A program made the translations under genes and the position numbers. 64,000 nt of DNA from Phycisphaerae bacterium (lineage in GTDB: Bacteria; Planctomycetota; Phycisphaerae; UBA1845): NCBI GenBank assembly GCA_029260165.1, contig JAJDDT010000050.1, forward strand, positions 1-64,000, in the 5' to 3' direction. Numbering within the stretch: the stretch's first letter is position 1; every line of letters begins with the position of its first letter. The notes beneath the pieces are model-generated. The model was given only the letters and a program-made list of their open reading frames with translations, was not told where the DNA came from and searched no databases. Positions 51,131 to 60,633 of this stretch are shown piece by piece.

Positions 51131-52764
51131 AGTGTATCTCAGCCCTGGAAGTCGATCTGGATCGGTCGCCGATCGGAACGCGGAGTCGGGCAACGGATGA
51201 GCTGCTCGGTCAGCCCGTGTTGACCCGGACACTGAAACAGCTCGCCCGCGCCGAAAAGAGCGAACGTATATTCGTTATTTGTCCCGACGCGCAGCGATCC
51301 CGTTGCGAATCGCTGATACCGGGCGAGTTGCAGGATCGTGTGACTGTTCGTGCGCCAAGGGTGACCGTGGACCCCTACCGCAACCTGATTCGCACCGCCC
51401 GAAAATGGTCGCTGGATTCGTGGCGGGGCGGGCTTGGTGGAACCACTTCGGTCGACGAGTACACCCGATCGGACGAGTTGGCGATCCTCGCCCATGAAGA
51501 GAAGGCTGACTGCGTGGTGTCAGCTCCCTCGTGCGCTCCGCTGATCGATCCAACCATGATCGACGCGCTGATTGACCATGCGGACGAGACGTCGGAAGAG
51601 GCGCGAATGACGTTTGCCCAGGCGCCTCCCGGTTTGGTCCCAACGGTGTTTCGCAGGGAATTGCTCTTGGAAATGGGGCAAAAACATGTGCCGCCCGGGT
51701 TTGTGATGGCCTACAAACCCGACGCGCCGATGATGGACCTGACCCATAAATCGTGTTGTTTCACCGCACCGGAGTCGGTTCGATATGCTGCGGGTCGCTT
51801 GATTGTCGATACCGACAGGGCGTTCGACACGGTGCGGGGTTTTTTGCAGACGAACCAACCCATCGAAGCGGAGCGCGTCGCCGACTGGCTTTTGAAACGG
51901 GAACGGACAACGATCCCCGACCTGCCTCGGGAGGTCGAGATCGAATTAACGACGGAAGATCAACTTCCCAACGCGTTGCTCAGGCCTCGGGGGGACCGGG
52001 TTCCGAATCGCGGACCGATCGGGTTGGGAATCGTTGAAGGAATCACGTCCGAGCTTGCACGATATGACGACGCCTTGATTGTCCTCGGTGGATTCGGCGA
52101 GCCTTTGCTACACCCCCGATTCGCAGACATTCTGAAAATCCTGAAAAACGCGGGCGTTTATGGCGTGGCTGTCCGAACCAACGGTTTGGCGTTGGATCGG
52201 GCGATGGCGGAGCTTTTGATCGAGCACAACGTGGACGTCGTCAACGTCATGCTGGACGCGTGGTCGCCCGAACGGTACGCCGAGGTGCAGGGCGCTGCCC
52301 GACTTGACGAGGTCAGGCAGAATCTTGCCAATCTGGCCACGACCAAACGCGAACACGAAACACCGGCTCCGCTCGTTGTTGCAGAACTGACCAAAACCGT
52401 CGAAACGATGGACGAGATGGAGGCGTTTTTCGACGGTTGGTTGCGCGAGGAAGGCTGGGCAAATATTCGGGGTTATAGTCATTATGCCGGTCAGTTGCCC
52501 GATCGTGCGGTCATGTCGATGTCTCCGCCAACGCGATTCTCTTGTTGGCAGATCCGAAATCGGGCGACCGTTCTGGCCGACGGCAGGCTTGCGACCTGTG
52601 ACCAGGATTTCGCGGGTCGTCACACCGTCGGGTCGCTCTCGGAGTCGTCACTGGAGGATGTCTGGAAATGCGGGTTTTACGAAAACCTGCGGGCTGATCA
52701 CGACGCCGGCGGTCTCACGATCCTGCCGCTCTGCGCAGCCTGCGATGAATGGCATCGCCCGTAG
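51127..52764 (+). CDS. Nucleotidyltransferase fused to degenerate radical-SAM and SPASM
   Basis: 545 aa. Residues 1-~240 resemble a sugar-nucleotide (SpsF/NTP) transferase. Residues ~270-450 have a radical-SAM-like barrel (DDALIVLGGFGEPLLHPRFADILKILKNAGVYGVAVRTNG) but lack the CxxxCxxC cluster motif, where the sequence instead reads EIELTTEDQLPNALLRPRGD. The C-terminus keeps a SPASM-like Cys set (CWQIRN, ATCDQDF, CAACDEW). The barrel may bind substrate without radical chemistry. It overlaps the DUF115 gene. Confidence 0.75.
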   Translation: MKCISALEVDLDRSPIGTRSRATDELLGQPVLTRTLKQLARAEKSERIFVICPDAQRSRCESLIPGELQDRVTVRAPRVTVDPYRNLIRTARKWSLDSWRGGLGGTTSVDEYTRSDELAILAHEEKADCVVSAPSCAPLIDPTMIDALIDHADETSEEARMTFAQAPPGLVPTVFRRELLLEMGQKHVPPGFVMAYKPDAPMMDLTHKSCCFTAPESVRYAAGRLIVDTDRAFDTVRGFLQTNQPIEAERVADWLLKRERTTIPDLPREVEIELTTEDQLPNALLRPRGDRVPNRGPIGLGIVEGITSELARYDDALIVLGGFGEPLLHPRFADILKILKNAGVYGVAVRTNGLALDRAMAELLIEHNVDVVNVMLDAWSPERYAEVQGAARLDEVRQNLANLATTKREHETPAPLVVAELTKTVETMDEMEAFFDGWLREEGWANIRGYSHYAGQLPDRAVMSMSPPTRFSCWQIRNRATVLADGRLATCDQDFAGRHTVGSLSESSLEDVWKCGFYENLRADHDAGGLTILPLCAACDEWHRP

Positions 52765-52914
52765 GAATATCCTGTAAGAGGCTGTCGTGACTGAAATTAC
52801 GACGCAATTGGTGCAGGCCGGATTCCGATATCATGGTTGATTGACCGCTGGAGCGGACCTACACTTGCAAGGAACGACGCGTACAGCTTTTCCGGCTTTG
52901 AGAGCGACCATTTC

Positions 52915-54594
52915 ATGCAATCCAGACAACCTCGCTATGTCGGTATCGACCTTGGAACGACGTTTTCCGGAATCGCCTACGTTGACCGGGCGGGGCGACC
53001 GGTCTCCGTGCCTAATCGCGACGGTTCGTTCGTCACGCCATCGGTGGTGATGATTGGTTCGAATCGCGAGATCAAGGTCGGAGAAGTCGCGCGACGGGCT
53101 GCTATCGAACATCCTGATCTGGTCGCGGTCAATTTCAAACGCGATATGGGCGACAAATTCTACCATCAGCCTGTCGGGGGCAAGGAGTTTTCCCCGGAGG
53201 CGTTGTCTGCGCTGGTGCTGCGCCGACTTCGGGAGGATTTTGAATCACAGATTGGTCCCGTTCGCGGTGCGGTGATCACCGTGCCGGCTTATTTCGGTGA
53301 TCTGCGTCGAAAAGCCACGCAGGATGCGGGCAGAATCGCCGCTCTCGACGTGGTGGATATCATCAATGAGCCCACGGCGGCTGCCCTCGCCAATGCCTTT
53401 CGACAGTATCTGGAAGCGGGCGGGTCGTCGATCCGGTTTGAAATCGCCGCCATCGCCGCGACGGCACCATCGACGACGCTCGTGTTCGACCTGGGCGGTG
53501 GCACGTTCGACGCCACGATCATTCGCATCAATGGCGAACATTTCAACGTGCTCGCCACCGGTGGCGAGGTGCGACTTGGCGGGGTTGATTTCGACCGCCG
53601 GCTTGCGATGAGACTGGCGGACGATTTTGAGAAGCACCATGGGCACGACGCACGCAAGGATGAAAACGCCAAGGCGCTGCTGTTTGCCACCGCAGAGCAG
53701 GTGAAAATCGCCCTCAGTGCAGAGCCACAAACGACCGCGCGGTTGCGGGCGGACGGGCAGGACATGGCTGTCCCGATGACGCGCGATCGGTTCGAGCACA
53801 TGACGGCTGACCTGCTCACACGTCTGCAAATGACGGTTGAAATGTTGCTGGAAGACGCGCTTCTGACGTGGGATCGGATTGACGACGTGCTGCTGGTGGG
53901 TGGTGCGTCGCGCATGCCGATGGTCTGCAGGATGCTCGAACGCATCTCCGGCAGGAAACCGAACATGGCCACCGCACCGGAGCAGATTGTTGCTCACGGT
54001 GCGGCGATTCACGCAGCCATCACGCAGATGGCGACCTCGGCAGCGACGGTGACCACGGATGGTGCCCGGACGTTTGGAAGCAGCGAACTCGCTGAATCGG
54101 AGACCGGCAGTGGAGAAAACATTCTCGATTTTTTCGATCCACCGGTCGTCGAGGCTGCCCAAAAGATTCAGATGGCGGACGTCAACTCGCACAGTCTCGG
54201 CGTGATTGTTCGGTCGTCGAAGGAAAACCGGATCGTGAATTCCGTGGTGATCCCGGGGAACACGCCGATTCCGACCGCCCGGACGAAGGTTTTTGGCACC
54301 GAAGCCGCCAATCAGCGCATCATCCGCGTGCCCGTTGTGGAGGGATCGTCGCGCGACCCGCGAGGATGCACGCAGATCGGTGAATGCGTCATCCGCGATC
54401 TCCCGAAAGGGTTGCCACAGGGATCACCGGTCGAGGTTGTGTTCAAATATGATCGAAGTGGGCGTATCCATGTTCAAGCCACCGAAACAACGACGCAATT
54501 CACCGGGGAAGCCAGTATCCAACGCGACTCCGGTTTCGATCAGAAAACGATCGAGGAACTGACCCGGGCTGTCCGGGAATTGACGGTCGAGTGA
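52915..54594 (+). CDS. Hsp70 family chaperone-like protein
   Basis: 559 aa. N-terminal ATPase motifs YVGIDLGTTFSGIAYVD, VITVPAYFGDLRRKATQDAG, TLVFDLGGGTFDATIIRI and VLLVGGASRMPMVCRML are complete. The substrate domain is present but the helical lid is cut to ~25 residues, and a ~60-residue insert (TDGARTFGSSELAESE) precedes it. It is probably not the housekeeping DnaK. Its stop overlaps the FHA gene (TGATG). Start chosen at MQSRQPRY. Confidence 0.9.
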   Translation: MQSRQPRYVGIDLGTTFSGIAYVDRAGRPVSVPNRDGSFVTPSVVMIGSNREIKVGEVARRAAIEHPDLVAVNFKRDMGDKFYHQPVGGKEFSPEALSALVLRRLREDFESQIGPVRGAVITVPAYFGDLRRKATQDAGRIAALDVVDIINEPTAAALANAFRQYLEAGGSSIRFEIAAIAATAPSTTLVFDLGGGTFDATIIRINGEHFNVLATGGEVRLGGVDFDRRLAMRLADDFEKHHGHDARKDENAKALLFATAEQVKIALSAEPQTTARLRADGQDMAVPMTRDRFEHMTADLLTRLQMTVEMLLEDALLTWDRIDDVLLVGGASRMPMVCRMLERISGRKPNMATAPEQIVAHGAAIHAAITQMATSAATVTTDGARTFGSSELAESETGSGENILDFFDPPVVEAAQKIQMADVNSHSLGVIVRSSKENRIVNSVVIPGNTPIPTARTKVFGTEAANQRIIRVPVVEGSSRDPRGCTQIGECVIRDLPKGLPQGSPVEVVFKYDRSGRIHVQATETTTQFTGEASIQRDSGFDQKTIEELTRAVRELTVE

Positions 54595-55574
54595 TGACTG
54601 ACAGCGACGATCAGAATGTGACGACCCTTCGACCGTATACCGAGATTCTCGGTTTGCCGGCGGATCAGTGCCCACCACATCACTACAGTTTGCTGGGCGT
54701 CGAGTTGTTTTGCAGCCATTTCGAGCGCATCAACCAGGCTGTTCGCAAGCGTTACCGAACGATTCGCGAGTACCATGACCACCCGGATCGAAAAACACGC
54801 GAAGCGGTTCAGGACGTCATGAACGCGGTGGCCATCGCACGGGTTGTTCTGACCGACCCCGCACGCAAGGAATCGTACGATATCGAACTTGCCCATCGGC
54901 TTGGCGTCGATCGCGAGTCTGTCCTGAGCGACCAACTGGCCTCTCCGATTCCGGAATGTCAGTTGATCGTCGTGGCTGGTCCCCGCCTTATCGGGCAACG
55001 ACATGAGCTTGTCGAGGGGACGGACTTCACGATTGGATCGAATTCCAATTGCTCCCTGTTGATCGACGGTAGCAGGGCAGCGGACGTACATGCAACGGCT
55101 TGGTTCACCGACGGTGACTGGGTCATCAAGCCGGCGGATCGGGAAAAAATCATTCAGGTCAATGGCACCACGACGCTCGAATTCGTGCTTGCCCCGGGTG
55201 ATCTGGTCGATGTGGGTGGCTACCGTCTCATGTTCTGCGGTGTCCAGGAGAAACCCGACCCCAGGGGGTCCGCCCCGCCGCTCTCGATGATCATGCACAA
55301 GGGCATCAGCGTTGCGATGCCGGTGTTCAACGCGCTGCCGTCCCAGCGATTCGTCGTTGGACAATCCGAGACCGCTTTGTGGCAACTCTCCGATCCGACG
55401 ATCTCGCGTCATCACTGCGTGGTGCGAACGGTGGGCGACGCGTGGGAGGTTGAGGACATGGAAAGCACCAACGGTGTGCAGGTCAATGGTGTCGAGGTCC
55501 TGCGCGCAGTGCTGGCGGACCGCGACATTCTCACCCTCGGACAATTCGATATCCTGATCAGTTTGCGTTATTAA
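54594..55574 (+). CDS. Protein with two FHA domains
   Basis: 326 aa. The first ~100 residues (YTEILGLPADQCPPHHYSLLGV...REYHDHPDRKTREAVQDVMNAVAIARVVLTDPARKESYD) look like a divergent J-domain-type helix bundle without a clear HPD in the right place. Two forkhead-associated domains follow; the second is canonical (SDPTISRHHCVV...EDMESTNGVQVNG), the first degenerate. FHA domains bind phosphothreonine, so it may connect kinase signalling to the Hsp70 it is coupled to. Confidence 0.83.
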   Translation: MTDSDDQNVTTLRPYTEILGLPADQCPPHHYSLLGVELFCSHFERINQAVRKRYRTIREYHDHPDRKTREAVQDVMNAVAIARVVLTDPARKESYDIELAHRLGVDRESVLSDQLASPIPECQLIVVAGPRLIGQRHELVEGTDFTIGSNSNCSLLIDGSRAADVHATAWFTDGDWVIKPADREKIIQVNGTTTLEFVLAPGDLVDVGGYRLMFCGVQEKPDPRGSAPPLSMIMHKGISVAMPVFNALPSQRFVVGQSETALWQLSDPTISRHHCVVRTVGDAWEVEDMESTNGVQVNGVEVLRAVLADRDILTLGQFDILISLRY

Positions 55575-55612
55575 CAAAAACACGAAACGTCGACCGACCG
55601 CGAAGCCAATGG

Positions 55613-57877
55613 ATGGGTGCGATGAGCTGGAGCGATGAATTGTCTTCACTGGCGGGCAGGTATGTCCCGCTGGGCCTGTTGAACAAACGCAAGCCTCGAC
55701 ACTACCAGGGCATCGTTGACATGCTCGGCGATACCTACGGGCAGTGGCACAAAGCATGGAAAGTGCTCAACGGGCCTTGCAACGGATGCGCCGTGCAGAC
55801 CGACGGTTTGCGCGACAACGTGATTCCGAACGCACCGCACTTCTGCCTCGTTCGACTCGGACTGGTCGAGGAAGCGATTCGCCCGATGGCGGACCCGAAC
55901 ACTTTTGCCGATGCCGCGTCGATGCGCAAACTGGGCAACGATCGCATCGAACGGCTTGGACGCGTCGGCACGCCCTTGATCTGGCGAAAAGGAACACCCG
56001 GGTATCAACCCATTGCGTGGAAAGAAGCCTACGACCTCGCGGCCACATGGATCACGCAACACCGCGGCGACCAGTCCGCGTTCTTCGCGACCAGCAAAGC
56101 CGTCAACAACGAGGAATATTTCACATTTCAGCAATTCGCACGCGTCGTCGGACAGACGAACAACGTCGATAGCTGCGCAAGACAGTGTCACGCAGCCAGC
56201 GTAACCGCACTGAAAGCGACCGTCGGCGTCGGCGCATCGACCGGATCGCTCAGCGATTTTATGGAGGCTGACGCACTCGTGTTGGCCGGGACGAATCTTG
56301 CGAACAACCAACCTCTCGTGATGCGCTACATCGAGCAGGGGCGTCGAAAACGTCGCGGCAAACCGTACGTCATCGTGGTCAATGCCTATCGCGAACCCGG
56401 ACTGGAACGGTATTGGGTGCCGTCGCATTGGCGAAGCGCCCTGTTCGGATCGCAAATCTGCGACGAGTTTGTGCATGTCCGCACGGGTGGAGACATAGCA
56501 TTCTTCAACGCCGTCCTGAAGATTCTGATCGAAGACAAACTCCTGACCGACGATCATCGCGCGTGGATCGACGAACATGTGTCCGGTTTCGATGCGCTGA
56601 CGTCATCGCTTCGCGAACAGTCGATTAGCGACCTGAGCAGGATGTCCGGTGCGTCGCAGGAGAAAATACGTCGAACAGCCATGGTCCTCGCACGCAGCAA
56701 AAACATCGTATTTTGCTGGGGCATGGGACTGACGCAACATCGAACCGGCACCGACAACATCAAGGCGTTCATCAATCTTGCGTTGGTCCTGGGACAACTC
56801 GGAAAATCCAAATCGGGATTGGCGCCGCTTCGCGGTCAAAGCGGTGTCCAAGCCACCGGTGAATGCGGGGTGGCTCCGAATATCTTCCCCGGCGGAGTCG
56901 GCATCGATGCTTCCTCCGCGAAACACTACGGCGACTTGTGGGGCGCGACCCTTGACGACAAGCCGGGACTCCCGACCGGGAAGATGGTTTCAGCCATCGA
57001 TCAAGGCGACATCAAACTGTTGTGTGCGTTGGGCGGCAACCTCCGCGACACGATGCCCGATCGCCGATACGTCGAGCGCGTCCTGTCAACCGTTCCGTTC
57101 CGCATCCGCTTCGATGTCATGATGAACGCCGAAACGATGATCGAACCGGGTGAAGCCTCTCTGGTTATCCCGATTCGCAACTGGTACGAATGGGACAGCG
57201 TTTTCACGACGACGTCCACCGACCGCACGGTCCGCGCGTTTCAAGGCACACTACAAGGCCAGAACAAGCACCTGCCCGAATCATGGATCGCGTTTAAGGA
57301 AATCGCCCGGCGCATCCTTGGCGAGGACCTGCCCGGATTCGATTACGAGTCCACACAGGACATCCGCGAAATGATGAGCAGGTCCATCAGCATGTACGAC
57401 GGCATCGAACGACTTCGCTACCCACACCAACAGATGCAATGGGGCGGACCCTACCTGCTTCGCGACGGATTCACGAACATGCCGGACAGCAAAGCCGTCC
57501 TCAGTATTCTCAAACCCAACGCCACCGACATTCCAGAAGGCCACCTACTCTTGAGTACGCGCCGTGGTTTTGGACAATGGAATTCGCAGCACCCGCCAGC
57601 CGTCAAAAAAGACTCCTTCTCGGGTGCGACGACCCGGCAGGCGATCCTGATGCACCCCGATGATATCAAAGAGCTGGGCTTGCATCATCTGCAACCCATT
57701 ACCGTCGCATCCAAAACAGGCCAAACCGATGGTGTGTGCTGGTGTGATGATCACGTCTTCCCAGGACACGTCCAGGCCTTCTGGCCCGTCGCCAACGACC
57801 TCATCGAATACGGAATCTACGACGAACCAAGCTGCGAGCCGGACTACAATGTCGCAGTAACGATCAAACCGAGATGA
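55613..57877 (+). CDS. FdhF/YdeP-type molybdopterin oxidoreductase
   Basis: 754 aa. NGPCNGCAVQTDGLRDN near the start, SKAVNNEEYFTFQQFARVVGQTNNVDSCARQCHAAS, GMGLTQHRTGTDNI and LAPLRGQSGVQATGECGV are typical of the YdeP branch of bis-molybdopterin enzymes. No [4Fe-4S] motif is obvious at the N-terminus. The electron partner is unknown; acid resistance roles are described for YdeP. A second ATG lies three codons in. Confidence 0.85.
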   Translation: MGAMSWSDELSSLAGRYVPLGLLNKRKPRHYQGIVDMLGDTYGQWHKAWKVLNGPCNGCAVQTDGLRDNVIPNAPHFCLVRLGLVEEAIRPMADPNTFADAASMRKLGNDRIERLGRVGTPLIWRKGTPGYQPIAWKEAYDLAATWITQHRGDQSAFFATSKAVNNEEYFTFQQFARVVGQTNNVDSCARQCHAASVTALKATVGVGASTGSLSDFMEADALVLAGTNLANNQPLVMRYIEQGRRKRRGKPYVIVVNAYREPGLERYWVPSHWRSALFGSQICDEFVHVRTGGDIAFFNAVLKILIEDKLLTDDHRAWIDEHVSGFDALTSSLREQSISDLSRMSGASQEKIRRTAMVLARSKNIVFCWGMGLTQHRTGTDNIKAFINLALVLGQLGKSKSGLAPLRGQSGVQATGECGVAPNIFPGGVGIDASSAKHYGDLWGATLDDKPGLPTGKMVSAIDQGDIKLLCALGGNLRDTMPDRRYVERVLSTVPFRIRFDVMMNAETMIEPGEASLVIPIRNWYEWDSVFTTTSTDRTVRAFQGTLQGQNKHLPESWIAFKEIARRILGEDLPGFDYESTQDIREMMSRSISMYDGIERLRYPHQQMQWGGPYLLRDGFTNMPDSKAVLSILKPNATDIPEGHLLLSTRRGFGQWNSQHPPAVKKDSFSGATTRQAILMHPDDIKELGLHHLQPITVASKTGQTDGVCWCDDHVFPGHVQAFWPVANDLIEYGIYDEPSCEPDYNVAVTIKPR

Positions 57878-57899
57878 TCACAACGGAGCACCAAATCCA

Positions 57900-58574
57900 A
57901 TGAACGCCGGCGATATTCATGCCGTCCTTCTAATCGCTGTAGTGATCCTGGCCGCCCATGCGCTTGCATTTGGTAGGCGCGAAAAAAAGGCGATGCCACA
58001 ATTCCGACTCGGCGTCTGGGTTTATGTCATCGTGATGGCCCTTTGGGCCGCCAATGTCATGATGCCCTGTCTTTGTCACCGAGCGAAGTGCGCCACGCAG
58101 GTCGCCATTTGTGCGCCTTGCGGTATTCTGATTCTGCTGTTTGGGCGGAACCGCGTGCGCGCCGTGAAGTTAGCCATCGTTGTCATGACCATCATGGTTG
58201 GCCTGTGCATCCAATTCAACCTGCTCATACACGGAGTCCACTATACGAGCGGCTCACGGTCCGTTGCACGAACCAACTATTTGAACAGAACACGAAGTTC
58301 CAGTCGGATATCGGATTGCGTAAAAGACGCGAAGACAGCGAACACTGTTCGTCCAAGTGGTTGGGTACAGGATTGGCCGGAGTTGGATGCCATTTCCAGT
58401 CAAAAGCGACAGATTGTGACCGTCGTGCCGCAATACACGGCGCGATCTGTGTGGCACACGCCGCTGACCCAACTTATGGAAACAACGCGGACCAATGTTT
58501 CCCCATGGTGGCCTGAGGGTTCGTTCGAGGACAATGCCGACAAGCTCGAATTCCGCCAGCGCGACGTCCGGTAA
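57900..58574 (+). CDS. Hypothetical membrane protein
   Basis: 224 aa. Four hydrophobic helices (IHAVLLIAVVILAAHALAFG, LGVWVYVIVMALWAANVMM, VAICAPCGILILLFG, LAIVVMTIMVGLCIQFNLLI) are followed by a ~110-residue polar tail. No family was recognised. It begins 22 bases after the molybdoenzyme gene. The 265 bases that follow hold no clear gene. Confidence 0.55.
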   Translation: MNAGDIHAVLLIAVVILAAHALAFGRREKKAMPQFRLGVWVYVIVMALWAANVMMPCLCHRAKCATQVAICAPCGILILLFGRNRVRAVKLAIVVMTIMVGLCIQFNLLIHGVHYTSGSRSVARTNYLNRTRSSSRISDCVKDAKTANTVRPSGWVQDWPELDAISSQKRQIVTVVPQYTARSVWHTPLTQLMETTRTNVSPWWPEGSFEDNADKLEFRQRDVR

Positions 58575-58839
58575 TCTTCTTTTGCCATTCGCAAAAGCCC
58601 CACTGCGAAACATCAAATAATACCGTCCGCGGACCATTTCATACGCTCCGACTGGTTGAGAAGATGTCCCCATACCCGCTATGATTGCCCTCGGCGACCG
58701 TGGAGGGGCCTGCCGGACCGGGATGAATCACGACGACCGTCGTCGCCTTCCGAATGGACTCTCGAAACAAGACGAAACCCATCGCCCGCGGAACATCTCC
58801 GCACGGGCGAGCAGCGAATCCCCAGTGACAGGACGATTG

Positions 58840-60534
58840 ATGATGACCCAACGAGCACCGTTTCTGACAGTTTTGATTTTCACCATTTCAGCAGCCGCGA
58901 CGCTCGCGGGCGGACCACTCCACGTCAACGCCAACCTCAACACAGGAAACGACGACGGATCGAGTTGGGCCAACGCCTACCAGGGATCCGACGGACTGCG
59001 ACAAGCCGTTCTCGACGCAACAGCCGGCACTGAAATCTGGGTCGCAAGCGGCGTCTACAAACCCACCCAAACCACCAGCCGATTCATCTCGTTCAATCTC
59101 AGGAACAACGTGCAAATCTACGGCGGGTTCGACGGCAGCGAGACAAGCCGCGACCAACGCGATTACGAAACCAACGAAACCATCCTCTCAGGCGACCTCA
59201 ACGAAAACGACACTGGAGGGGGCGGATTCACCGAAAACTCCTACCAGGTCGTCGACGCCAACAACACCAACCCCTCCGCAAGACTCGATGGATTCACCAT
59301 CACCGCAGGAAACGCCAACCACCCCTCCATCATGACCGAACAGGTCGGCGCCGGCATCGTCTTCATCGACAACGACCGCCCATCCATCGCCAATTGCAGA
59401 GTCACCGGGAACCGCGCCACCTTCGGAGGAGGTGCCTGCTACATGCGCACCAGCAGTCCGTTTATCACCAATTGCACGTTCGACAACAACAACGGTGGCA
59501 ATTTCGGCGGCGCCTTCGACTGCTTCAACAACTCAAACCCCGTCATCACAGACTGCAAGTTTATCAACAATATCGCCTTCCGCGCAGGAGGCGTCGAATT
59601 CTTCGGAAACTGCAACCCGAACCTCACGCGATGCCTCTTCAGGGACAACGTCGCAGCCGGTGGCGGCGCAATCGGCGGAGCCATGTACATCGCCCAGGGA
59701 GGCATCGCAAACATCAACCACTGCACCTTCGAAAGCAACTCCGCGCGCAACGGTGGGGGTATTTACAACGAACAAGCCAGCCCACGCATTCGCAACAGTA
59801 TCTTTGACGGCAACTTTTCAACGACGACCACAGGACAGGGCGGCGGAATGTACAACACCAGTGCAAGCCCGCAAATCACCGACTCCCTCTTCGTGAACAA
59901 CGCAGCCCGTCTTGGCGGTGCGATGCGCAACCTTTCAAATTCAAACCCCCTTCTCACCAACGTCACCGTCACAAACAACGATGCCACCGGGAGTGGGACG
60001 GGAGGTGGGCTTTCAAACGCCGGCACCTCCCCCACCGTGCGAAGCTCGATCTTCTGGAACAACACCGACGCCACCGGAACTGACGCATCGTCACAGATCG
60101 CCGACAGCGGTGCCGGTGGAGCCAACGTCCGCTTCAGTGACGTCCAGGGCGGTTGGACAGGCGCCGGAAACGACAACATCAACCAGGACCCCTTGTTCCT
60201 AAACCCCGCCAACCAGGACTTCCGCATCAATGGCCAATCACCCTGCGCCAACACCGGCGACCCGTTTTTCAACCCCGCCAACGATGCCACCGACCTCGAC
60301 CATCAAGCCCGCGAACTCTGTGGCCTCATCGACATGGGCGCTTACGAATCGGGTGACGGCGACGCCGACTGCGACGACGTCGTCGATCTGTTCGACATCG
60401 ACGAATACAACCTGTGCGTCACCGGACCGGACAATGGCCCCGTCGCCAATGATTGTGTCATGTTCGATTTCGATGGCGATGATGACATCGACTACGCCGA
60501 CGCAGCGGGCTTGTGGGTCGCCGTCACGGAATAG
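58840..60534 (+). CDS. Secreted parallel beta-helix protein with dockerin-like tail
   Basis: 564 aa from MMTQRAPFLTVLIFTISAAATLAGG (signal peptide). Repeats of the kind C.F..N.A..GGG.YN...SP.I..C.F.NN run from about residue 170 to 440, the pattern of right-handed beta-helix surface proteins. The C-terminus has paired acidic loops DGDADCDDVVDLFDIDEYNLC and DFDGDDDIDYADAAGLW, a calcium-binding dockerin-like module common in planctomycetes. Role unknown, probably surface adhesion or polysaccharide contact. Confidence 0.85.
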   Translation: MMTQRAPFLTVLIFTISAAATLAGGPLHVNANLNTGNDDGSSWANAYQGSDGLRQAVLDATAGTEIWVASGVYKPTQTTSRFISFNLRNNVQIYGGFDGSETSRDQRDYETNETILSGDLNENDTGGGGFTENSYQVVDANNTNPSARLDGFTITAGNANHPSIMTEQVGAGIVFIDNDRPSIANCRVTGNRATFGGGACYMRTSSPFITNCTFDNNNGGNFGGAFDCFNNSNPVITDCKFINNIAFRAGGVEFFGNCNPNLTRCLFRDNVAAGGGAIGGAMYIAQGGIANINHCTFESNSARNGGGIYNEQASPRIRNSIFDGNFSTTTTGQGGGMYNTSASPQITDSLFVNNAARLGGAMRNLSNSNPLLTNVTVTNNDATGSGTGGGLSNAGTSPTVRSSIFWNNTDATGTDASSQIADSGAGGANVRFSDVQGGWTGAGNDNINQDPLFLNPANQDFRINGQSPCANTGDPFFNPANDATDLDHQARELCGLIDMGAYESGDGDADCDDVVDLFDIDEYNLCVTGPDNGPVANDCVMFDFDGDDDIDYADAAGLWVAVTE

Positions 60535-60633
60535 CGACGCTCCGCGTATGGCCGGCGTCACCCGCTGTGGAATTCAGGGGCTTGTCGATTCACACGCTGA
60601 TTGCCGGTTGAAGACAGCATTGATTCATGTGAT

